From NCBI GenBank assembly GCA_964519585.1, contig CAZFIO010000055.1, positions 1 through 12,544 on the forward strand: a stretch of DNA of 12,544 nt, read 5' to 3'. The position numbers and the translations under genes were made by a program. Positions 7,782 through 12,544 of the stretch are shown here, one piece after another. The notes below the pieces were generated by a model. It saw only the letters and a program-made list of their open reading frames with translations. It made no database searches and was not told the origin of the DNA. Position 1 is the stretch's first letter. Each line of letters opens with the position of its first letter. This stretch comes from CAZFIO01 sp964519585. GTDB lineage: Bacteria > Bacillota > Clostridia > Tissierellales > Tissierellaceae.

Positions 7782-8306
7782 TTATTCAGAATAAGCAGCT
7801 TTAATTAAAATAATGTTATTAATAAAAGACATCAAATAATAAATTGTAGCAGTTATTGTTAACGTTAGTGCAAAATTATTAAGTTTAAATTTAAAGATAA
7901 AATCAATAGATAAATACAAGAATATTGCTGAATATATAAGAAAGCAAATAGCTTTCACCTGTCCGTGTTCTTCTAATAACATTACTTTACGTTCCTTAAA
8001 AGAAATTCTTAGATTAGTTCTTTTACATTTTATAATTATAAATCTCCTTATGATTACTTCTGATATCAGTCCTATAAAAAACACTGTAGTGATTGGGGTA
8101 TTTAAAATAAATACATCCTCATGAATAACGAATAATACCATTAATACTATTGATAAAATACCCAAGTATATTTTGTTAAACTCTTCTAGCACCTTTTTTA
8201 TATCATTATCAACTAAAAAACCTTCACTTAAAGGCCCCCAAGGATAAAATATATATTTGTAAGTATTATTAGTCAGTTTTTTAAAATATAAATCAAGACC
8301 TATCAT
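7782..8306 (-). CDS. Small integral membrane protein, four predicted helices
   Basis: This 174-residue protein has a short polar N-terminus containing YPWGPLSEGFLV (21-32). Four hydrophobic segments follow at about 46-64, 70-91, 118-137 and 143-169. Between helices 2 and 3 is a basic, probably cytoplasmic loop (RRFIIIKCKR to KERKVMLLEEHG). The pattern of a short aromatic 'PWG..xxGF' N-terminus before paired helices recalls a loose group of small bacterial membrane proteins without known function. I cannot assign a family. The ATG at 8306 has GGGAGGG four bases away. It is the last gene of the minus-strand accessory cluster, after two exported protein genes, and is followed by a terminator. 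An immunity or transport role for those neighbours is possible but only suggested by position. Confidence 0.78.
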   Translation of the reverse strand: MIGLDLYFKKLTNNTYKYIFYPWGPLSEGFLVDNDIKKVLEEFNKIYLGILSIVLMVLFVIHEDVFILNTPITTVFFIGLISEVIIRRFIIIKCKRTNLRISFKERKVMLLEEHGQVKAICFLIYSAIFLYLSIDFIFKFKLNNFALTLTITATIYYLMSFINNIILIKAAYSE

Positions 8307-8371
8307 TTAACCCTCCCAAGTTAGAAACAAATATATTAATTATTTTTCACGCGCATACAATATCGATAACT

Positions 8372-8389
8372 AATATTCATTTGAATATT
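8372..8389. repeat. Short perfect inverted repeat upstream of the membrane protein gene
   Basis: AATATTCA (8372-8379), two bases, TGAATATT (8382-8389) is an 8-bp dyad 66 nt before the start of the membrane protein gene. It has no U-tail. It could be an operator, but in such AT-rich DNA it may be chance. Confidence 0.3.
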
Positions 8390-8487
8390 GAAATTCATTT
8401 TTACTTTTCTAAATAAATTTATTAATATAGTAAGATAAACTCCCTTTTTCTATCGATAAAAGGAAATTTATGTAATAGAGATGATAG

Positions 8488-8685
8488 TTATAGATAGTCT
8501 TTTAAATCTCCACCAGGTACCCTGTAATTAGTAATTGTATAATTCAAAAATTTTATATAATTCATCTCATCGGGGGCATTCTCATTAAGCCAGCCACTGA
8601 ATGTTTTCCATACATTTTCTACTCTAACATTTAATACTACATAATTATTACTATTCATTTCCCAAGCAGCATCATTTAAAGCTTG
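8488..8685 (-). pseudogene. In-frame C-terminal remainder of the exported protein, cut off by a TAG codon
   Basis: Directly after the TAG at 8688-8686 the same reading frame stays open for 65 codons to a TAA at 8490-8488. It reads like protein: QALNDAAWEMNSNNYVV, then NVWKTFSGWLNENAPDEMNY, ending in RVPGGDLKDYL. It has two further tryptophans and ordinary residue composition. There is no ribosome binding site or start suited to independent translation. The simplest reading is that the original gene spanned 8488-9279 (about 263 residues). A single change, for example CAG or TGG to TAG, would then have truncated it. A sequencing error would look the same. Confidence 0.65.
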
Positions 8686-9279
8686 CTACAAGTGGTTCGT
8701 CCCTTCATTGTAACTAGTCCAAAAAAACACTCCACCAATAAATGCATAGTAGCCAAAATGCTTAAAAAGACCTACTCCCGATATTCCAGCTGAAATAAGA
8801 AATTGTTTAAAGCTTGTCAATCCCCTGTTTTGTAGTTCATTTCTTAATGTATGTGCATTATTTTTTGATAAACAGAACACCATTTGTTTTAATTCAGCAA
8901 TTGGAGTCATACCAAAGTTTAAAGGCTCGTATTCATTTAATTCTTTATCTTTCTTCGAAGACTTTACATCTATATGGATGTCTGTTTTTTCTCTACTACC
9001 AATATAAGTTTCCCCACTTTCAATTTTTTCATTTAAAACATATAATAAGTTTTCCATTTTAGTAATTTCTTCTTCATTATAACCATTTTTAATAGATTCT
9101 TCTTTATTGAGAGATAAGCTACCGTCTTCATTTTGATAGATGTAATTTGATAGTTGATCAATCTTTTCATTAGTTAGACCATAATTATGATTATTTACTT
9201 CAACACCTGTTTCTGCAAATACTACTGTTGGTATAAGAATGCAAAATATTAATACTAACGCAATTATTCTTTTCATCAT
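8686..9279 (-). CDS. Exported hypothetical protein, 197 residues, probably truncated by an in-frame TAG
   Basis: The N-terminus is a Sec signal peptide (MMKRIIALVLIFCILIPTVV) with likely cleavage after VFA (residue 22). An acidic, helical segment follows (about 35-95, LTNEKIDQLSNYIY to YVLNEKIESGE). Its pattern of a 'pY' helix, 'dGslsL' and a second 'ng..eeei' helix I associate loosely with exported proteins of Clostridia and Bacilli. A lysine-rich linker (105-115) comes next. The C-terminal part has NAHTLRNELQNRGL (141-154) and a glycine-rich hydrophobic region (158-190, with ISGVGLFKHFGYYAFIGG). No enzyme motif is seen. The gene has AAAGGAAG upstream of tandem ATG codons. It follows the small peptide gene by 137 nt with no terminator between. 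The frame continues past the TAG, so the product is likely short of its natural C-terminus. A bacteriocin-like or cell-surface role is conceivable, not shown. Confidence 0.75.
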   Translation of the reverse strand: MMKRIIALVLIFCILIPTVVFAETGVEVNNHNYGLTNEKIDQLSNYIYQNEDGSLSLNKEESIKNGYNEEEITKMENLLYVLNEKIESGETYIGSREKTDIHIDVKSSKKDKELNEYEPLNFGMTPIAELKQMVFCLSKNNAHTLRNELQNRGLTSFKQFLISAGISGVGLFKHFGYYAFIGGVFFWTSYNEGTNHL

Positions 9280-9416
9280 AACCTTATCTTCCTTTAATCC
9301 TTACTTTAGACCCCCTAGTTTAAATCCATCATTTAATCAATCTTCTATCTGTTTAATCACCACACTTTCTATTGGTACAGAATTTAAAGAAATCAAATAC
9401 ATATAATCGTTTAAAC

Positions 9417-9665
9417 TCATTTAGTATTATGATATACGATATCATAATCTGTTAACCAGCGACCATATGTATAGGACCATAGTCTTTTTTGTTTTCCACC
9501 TGGAACATCTCTATAATACCAACCAACTTCTTCAGCCTGGGGTGCTATGATGTCTGTTTTAAAGGCTGTTTCTTGTGAAGCAGAATATCCGGTACTCGGA
9601 AAATTACTAAAAACTAAGACTGATAAGATTGCCCCTAGTAAAAACTTTTTTACCTTACCTGTCAT
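9417..9665 (-). CDS. Small exported Trp/Tyr-rich peptide, 82 residues
   Basis: A Sec signal peptide (basic MTGKVKK, hydrophobic core 8-20, likely cleavage after YSA at residue 29) leaves a mature peptide of about 53 residues. The mature part starts with an acidic piece containing IIAPQAEEVGW. It ends with GGKQKRLWSYTYGRWLTDYD, rich in aromatic and basic residues and with no cysteine. I recall similar 'APQAEE.GW.YR ... QKRLWSYTYG.W..D' small exported peptides from other Firmicutes, without known function; that is memory, not a search. The gene is tightly coupled to the M56 peptidase gene. Its AGGAGG lies within the last codons of that gene (EEE stop) and only two bases separate stop and ATG. 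This implies cotranscription with the BlaI-type repressor and makes it a candidate output or ligand of the system. Confidence 0.82.
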   Translation of the reverse strand: MTGKVKKFLLGAILSVLVFSNFPSTGYSASQETAFKTDIIAPQAEEVGWYYRDVPGGKQKRLWSYTYGRWLTDYDIVYHNTK

Positions 9666-9667
9666 TT

Positions 9668-10814
9668 TTATTCCTCCTCTTCTTTATAAATAGGTAGACC
9701 ATGCAAGTTTTTGCCTAAATCATCTAAATTCCTTATATTGTATTTTAGAAAGTTATTTATATAGATGTCATAACTGCCATTTAACCTCTCAAGAATAAAG
9801 GAGTTATCAGTTTCTTCTTCTTGATATATCTCGTCATCGTTTGGAGTATAATAGGGCTGTATTATTATAAGGTATGATGATGCAAAGATAAATAAAGCCA
9901 AGGAACAAATGCCAATATTAAACATATTTAATCTACTTGTCTTTTTTTTATAATTTAAAATTATTTTGAATCTTTGTTTTAAAGAATCTATATCTTCTAG
10001 ATTTAAAAGATTGGGCACACTGACACTTTTTGTAATGTTTGCCCTTGGATTTTTTATAATTTTAGTTATAGTTTCCAAGTATCTGATCTTCTCATCATCT
10101 GTAAAATCAGCTGTAGTTTCTAAGTCACATTGTATTTCTAATATATGATTAAAGTTATTTGCAAATAAATGCGCAAAGGGATTCCACCAAAACAGATATT
10201 TAAGACTTTGTATTAAAATCTTCTTCAAAGAGTCTCTTTTTAAAAAGTGATTCGCCTCATGCAAAATAATATTCAAGTTCCTTTTCTGAAAAATCTATAT
10301 TTGGAATATAAATTTTTGCTTTCAGTATTCCTATAACAAATGGTGAATAAATATTTTTGTTTTGAACTATTTCAATTTTATTTTCTAGTTTTATTTTTTT
10401 TAATACTTTATTGAAAAGCTCCATACTTTCTTTGCTAGAATCATTGCTTAATCTTTCCAGTTTCCTCCTGAAACCCATATATTTATAGATTCCATTAATT
10501 AATAATATTATAGCTACTAATATCCAGGAAAAAATAAGTATTTCAGATAATGTTATTATATAACCATTTAAGTTTAGTGGATTTTTAATAAGATTATAAA
10601 AGACTGGAAAAATGTTTTTTGATCTAATAATGACTGCACCTGAAATCTCAAAGTTAAATATTAGCCTAACTATACTTAAAGACATAAAAAATATTATGGC
10701 TAAGATGTTAAAGGAAATAATAAACTTATCATTTTTTCTAAAGATATTTATAATCAGGATATATAAATTAAACCACAATAAGGACATTAAAAATGAAAAA
10801 AACGTAATTTGCAT
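9668..10814 (-). pseudogene. M56 family (BlaR1/MecR1-like) membrane metallopeptidase, split by a frameshift
   Basis: Proteins of this type are membrane zinc peptidases that relay an outside signal by inactivating a BlaI/MecI-type repressor. Two overlapping frames make up one gene. The first (10814-10257, 185 codons) has three membrane segments (about 3-24, 32-53, 89-108) and the typical pre-catalytic stretch YSPFVIGILKAKIYIP before EKELEY. It then goes out of frame and stops. The second frame, one base on (10276-9668), continues with ILHEANH, containing the HExxH zinc motif. EIQCD follows, with the likely third ligand Glu. Another membrane helix lies at about 118-141 of that frame, then an outside domain of about 60 residues ending in EEEE. 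No penicillin-binding sensor domain is present. Restoring two bases gives EYIILHEANH, the usual spacing. The gene lies 24 nt after the repressor gene, and the peptide gene follows at once. Sequence error remains possible. Confidence 0.82.
10257..10280 (-). other. Frameshift site in the M56 peptidase gene
   Basis: On the minus strand the sequence GAATATTATTTTGCATGAG reads E Y Y F A stop in the upstream frame, but I I L H E in the frame one base on. Adding one AT dinucleotide at the ATAT stretch restores E Y I I L H E. Removing one T of the TTTT run restores E Y Y L H E. Both are typical slippage sites. No strong stem-loop or ribosome-binding-like stimulator of programmed frameshifting is seen. 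Confidence 0.65.
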
Positions 10815-10838
10815 ACCTTGTCCCCCTTTTAATACTTA

Positions 10839-11237
10839 CTATCTATCTTTATACTCTTCTATTATGTCTTCCAAGTCTTTAATCATTTTTTTGTCGATTT
10901 TTTTCGTCTTTACAATAAATGAAAGAAAGTTAGAGACTGTAGAAATCTCGGGGTCTACTTCCTTAAAGTTAGCTTTAAGGCGAGCCATATCATATTCTTC
11001 TTTAGAAAATGTTGGTTCATAAGTTCTTCCATAATTAGTAGATGTTTTTACAATATCACATACTCTAATAGATTCCTTTTTTAATAATCGGTTTAAAAAT
11101 ACATGAATTGAACTTTCATTCCACCTTCTATTTTCTGTTAAATTGATTATTTCAGACCTTGTAAGTGGTCTACCTTCTTTCCACATGGTTTCTAACATTT
11201 GCTCTTCTTTATCAGATAAGTTAAATTTATTGTCCAA
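10839..11237 (-). CDS. BlaI/MecI/CopY family transcriptional repressor
   Basis: This 132-residue protein has the usual size of the penicillinase-repressor family. These are dimeric winged-helix repressors inactivated by proteolysis. The winged helix occupies about 5-78: LSDKEEQMLETMWKEGR, then LTRSEIINL, the recognition region RRWNESSIHVFLNRLLKKE and a wing ending YGRTYEPTFSKEEY. The dimerisation helices follow (about 80-130). An Asn103-Phe104 pair in VSNFLSF is close to the Asn101-Phe102 bond cut in staphylococcal BlaI/MecI. The start is TTG at 11237, set by a perfect AAGGAGGT 8 nt upstream; no in-frame ATG is near. It heads the cluster with the M56 peptidase (24-nt gap) and has an extended -10 promoter overlapped by an inverted repeat, fitting autoregulation. 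No beta-lactamase is nearby, so the signal need not be an antibiotic. Confidence 0.92.
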   Translation of the reverse strand: MDNKFNLSDKEEQMLETMWKEGRPLTRSEIINLTENRRWNESSIHVFLNRLLKKESIRVCDIVKTSTNYGRTYEPTFSKEEYDMARLKANFKEVDPEISTVSNFLSFIVKTKKIDKKMIKDLEDIIEEYKDR

Positions 11238-11245
11238 AATATGAG

Positions 11246-11253
11246 ACCTCCTT
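11246..11253 (-). promoter_or_regulatory. Ribosome binding site fixing the TTG start of the BlaI-type repressor
   Basis: AAGGAGGT, a perfect match to the 16S rRNA tail, stands 8 nt before TTG (11237-11235). The next in-frame methionines are inside the helix-turn-helix domain, so TTG is the start. Confidence 0.75.
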
Positions 11254-11277
11254 GAATACTTATATATATTAATTAAT

Positions 11278-11306
11278 ATTATATCACAAGTTAGTATCTG
11301 ATATAA
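11278..11306 (-). promoter_or_regulatory. Extended -10 promoter overlapped by an inverted-repeat operator candidate
   Basis: On the minus strand TGATATAAT gives a perfect -10 (TATAAT, 11283-11278) with the TG extension. The -35 is poor. Overlapping it is a perfect dyad, TTATATCA (11279-11286) and TGATATAA (11299-11306), separated by 12 nt. A repressor bound there would block the promoter. This is the expected layout for BlaI-type autoregulation, although the half-sites do not show the staphylococcal TACA/TGTA core. Confidence 0.55.
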
Positions 11307-11370
11307 GTTTTAAATTGAGTTATATTATTATTTTATTTGGGTCTTAGTGAATCTCTATTAAAATAAACTG

Positions 11371-11414
11371 AAAAACAATCCTTACTAAGATGAATCTTAG
11401 TAAGGACTGTTTTA
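11371..11414 (-). terminator. Rho-independent terminator of the D-2-hydroxyacid dehydrogenase gene
   Basis: TCCTTACTAAGA (11379-11390), loop TGAA, TCTTAGTAAGGA (11395-11406) is a perfect 12-bp stem. It extends by AAAACA/TGTTTT after one mismatch. Read on the minus strand it ends in TTGTTTTT, 9 nt beyond the dehydrogenase stop. The plus-strand side also ends in TTTT, so it could work both ways. It insulates the repressor cluster from the upstream gene. Confidence 0.9.
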
Positions 11415-11422
11415 TAAGCTTT

Positions 11423-12376
11423 CTATTCTACTACATTTTGTGGTTTTTCTTCTAGCCATCCTATAATATTGTCAAAGACAATGCCTGCTCTTCTTACCAT
11501 GGCTTCCTGAGATGCAAAACCAATATGGGGCGCAACCACTATGTTCTTTGCCTTTAATAAAGGATAATCCTTGTCCAAGGGTGGTTCCATATCAAATACA
11601 TCTATGCCGGCCCCTGAAATTTTTCCTTCATTTAATACCCTGGCCAGAGCCTCATTGTCTATTATTGGTCCTCTTGCAGTATTTATTAGTATGGCAGTCT
11701 CCTTCATAGATCTAAGTTTGGCTTCATCTACAATCCCCCTTGTTTCATTGTTTAGGGGTAGATGAATAGATACAATATCACTTTCCTTGAATATATCCTC
11801 TAGGGACTTGTACTCCACTCCCATAGACTTAAGTTCTTCATTTTCACTTCTGTTGTAGGCTATTACATTTGCCCCAAAGGCTAGGCCTACCTTAGCTACA
11901 TGACTTCCTATAGCTCCTGTTCCCACTAGACCTAAGGTTTTTCCATGTATTTCCCTTTGGCTAAATCCTGCCATGGTTCCTCCATCTCTAGTAAGCTTAT
12001 CTAGAGGAACAATATTCCTATAAACAGCTATCATTAGGCCAAAGGCTAGTTCAACTACTGCAGGCGTGCTATATCCAGCAGAATTAGATACTAGTATGCC
12101 CCTTTCCTTACATGCCTCTAGATCTACATGGTCTACCCCTGTAAAGGCTACAGATATCATCTTGAGTTTTTCTACAGACCTTATAACATCACCCTCTAGT
12201 GGTGAATTAGCGATTACAAGGATATGACTATCCTTAACCCTTTCTTTTAAAATAGAAATATCTAAGGACCTTTCATTAAATATTTCTAACTCATGACCCC
12301 TATCAGTAATTGGTTTTGCAATAGTTCTTATCATTTCTTCCGATACACCTAATGGTTCCAATACAGTAATCTTCAA
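11423..12376 (-). CDS. D-2-hydroxyacid dehydrogenase (phosphoglycerate/glyoxylate/lactate dehydrogenase type)
   Basis: This cytoplasmic NAD(P)-dependent enzyme reduces 2-oxoacids to D-2-hydroxyacids or the reverse. Its substrate cannot be told from sequence. At 317 residues it has the short form: a catalytic domain made from both ends and a Rossmann domain (about 102-285) with GTGAIG at 152-157. The catalytic triad is Arg235 (NTARG), Glu264 (DMEP) and His284 (APHIG). The second strand of the fold ends AYNRS (173-177) and lacks the Asp that binds NAD ribose. Arg/Ser there suggests NADP preference. There is no ACT domain, which weakens the case for the serine-pathway SerA. The start is TTG at 12376, with AAAGGGG 8 nt before it and an in-frame TGA directly upstream that excludes a longer form. 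A strong terminator follows. It appears to be transcribed alone within this window. Confidence 0.95.
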   Translation of the reverse strand: MKITVLEPLGVSEEMIRTIAKPITDRGHELEIFNERSLDISILKERVKDSHILVIANSPLEGDVIRSVEKLKMISVAFTGVDHVDLEACKERGILVSNSAGYSTPAVVELAFGLMIAVYRNIVPLDKLTRDGGTMAGFSQREIHGKTLGLVGTGAIGSHVAKVGLAFGANVIAYNRSENEELKSMGVEYKSLEDIFKESDIVSIHLPLNNETRGIVDEAKLRSMKETAILINTARGPIIDNEALARVLNEGKISGAGIDVFDMEPPLDKDYPLLKAKNIVVAPHIGFASQEAMVRRAGIVFDNIIGWLEEKPQNVVE

Positions 12377-12384
12377 TCATCTTA

Positions 12385-12391
12385 CCCCTTT
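12385..12391 (-). promoter_or_regulatory. Ribosome binding site fixing the TTG start of the dehydrogenase
   Basis: AAAGGGG lies 8 nt before TTG (12376-12374). An ATG at 12380-12378 is out of frame, and TGA precedes TTG in frame. The annotated start is therefore the only reasonable one. Confidence 0.7.
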
Positions 12392-12421
12392 CTATTTTAC
12401 TTATTGTTTCTAGTCTTATAA

Positions 12422-12487
12422 AGGGACATGCAAAACAGGCCCCTAGCTTGGTAATCTTACGGGCAGGCAGGGTCGTCTGCCCCTACA
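12422..12487. repeat. GC-rich palindromic intergenic repeat, probably two adjacent units
   Basis: In AT-rich surroundings, GGGCAGGC (12461-12468), loop AGGGTC, GTCTGCCC (12475-12482) form an 8-bp stem with one G-U. On the minus strand it reads TGTAGGGGCAGACGACCCT and so on. I recall this 'TGTAGGGGC...GCCC' pattern from repeated intergenic elements of Clostridia. Beside it, AGGGACATGCAAAACAGG with CCCCT (12422-12444) resembles a second, degenerate element with AGGG/CCCT ends. It lies upstream of the dehydrogenase gene, so it may sit in its promoter region. No gene is visible in 12377-12544. Confidence 0.6.
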
Positions 12488-12544
12488 GAAAATTATGAAT
12501 ACATTTTACATAAAAATATGATATGCTCCCAATTAGTTATTCTA

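Noticed and set aside
8443..8463. CCTTTT/AAAAGG hairpin below the exported protein gene as a terminator
   Set aside because: The stem is only six mostly A-T pairs around a 9-nt loop and no U-run follows on the minus strand.
8686..8688. TAG as a recoded (pyrrolysine) codon
   Set aside because: TAG serves as the normal stop of hprK and of the aminopeptidase gene in the same window, and no pyrrolysine machinery is visible. A nonsense mutation or sequence error is simpler.
10257..10280. Programmed ribosomal frameshift in the M56 gene
   Set aside because: The needed shift is +1 or -2, with no slow codon, internal ribosome-binding-like stimulator or downstream structure visible. Indel slippage at AT and T tracts explains it better.
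1..12544. CRISPR arrays, tRNA or rRNA genes, riboswitches
   Set aside because: I found no regularly spaced direct repeats, tRNA-like cloverleaf with a TTCGA-type arm, or recognisable aptamer cores on either strand. This was by eye, so short or unusual RNA genes could be missed.

Overview
The window reads as chromosomal DNA of an AT-rich, low-GC Gram-positive anaerobe of the class Clostridia. The reasons are a single-chain pyruvate:ferredoxin oxidoreductase, HPr kinase/phosphorylase, strong AGGAGG ribosome binding sites, several TTG starts and U-tailed hairpin terminators. The genus cannot be named from the sequence. A resemblance to Tissierellales- or Alkaliphilus-type gene order is only an impression. 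Nearly everything lies on the minus strand. The exceptions are one small gene at about 5.9 kb and a dead transposase at about 7 kb.

Housekeeping block A (1-5,700) holds four minus-strand genes. In transcription order they are an Xaa-Pro aminopeptidase (3896-5674), closed by a clear terminator; uvrC (1957-3816) followed closely by hprK (984-1919), a probable two-gene unit; and the first 266 codons of pyruvate:ferredoxin oxidoreductase (1-799), with its own good promoter at 939-967. Housekeeping block B (11,371-12,544) holds a D-2-hydroxyacid dehydrogenase with a terminator. Upstream of it is a GC-rich palindromic intergenic repeat.

Between them, about 5.8-11.3 kb is an accessory region of small, secreted, membrane or regulatory genes with clear signs of decay. 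On the plus strand are a 96-residue orphan gene followed by a perfect 16-bp inverted repeat, and a fragment of a DDE transposase with stops, a frameshift and an apparent internal deletion. On the minus strand are a cysteine-rich exported protein and a co-oriented cluster. That cluster consists of a BlaI/MecI-type repressor, an M56 (BlaR1-like) membrane metallopeptidase, a small exported Trp/Tyr-rich peptide, a larger exported protein and a four-helix membrane protein closed by a terminator.

The most notable reading is the BlaI-M56-secreted-peptide cluster, which has no beta-lactamase in view. The repressor has an extended -10 promoter overlapped by an 8-bp inverted repeat, and an Asn-Phe pair close to the position where staphylococcal BlaI is cleaved. 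The peptide gene's ribosome binding site lies inside the 3' end of the M56 gene. By analogy, the system could sense an envelope or peptide signal and control secretion of the small proteins beside it; this is inference. Two of its genes look damaged. The M56 gene has a frameshift just before its HExxH motif, and the larger exported protein is cut by an in-frame TAG, after which 65 more sensible codons follow in the same frame. The locus may therefore be decaying, phase-variable or affected by sequence errors.
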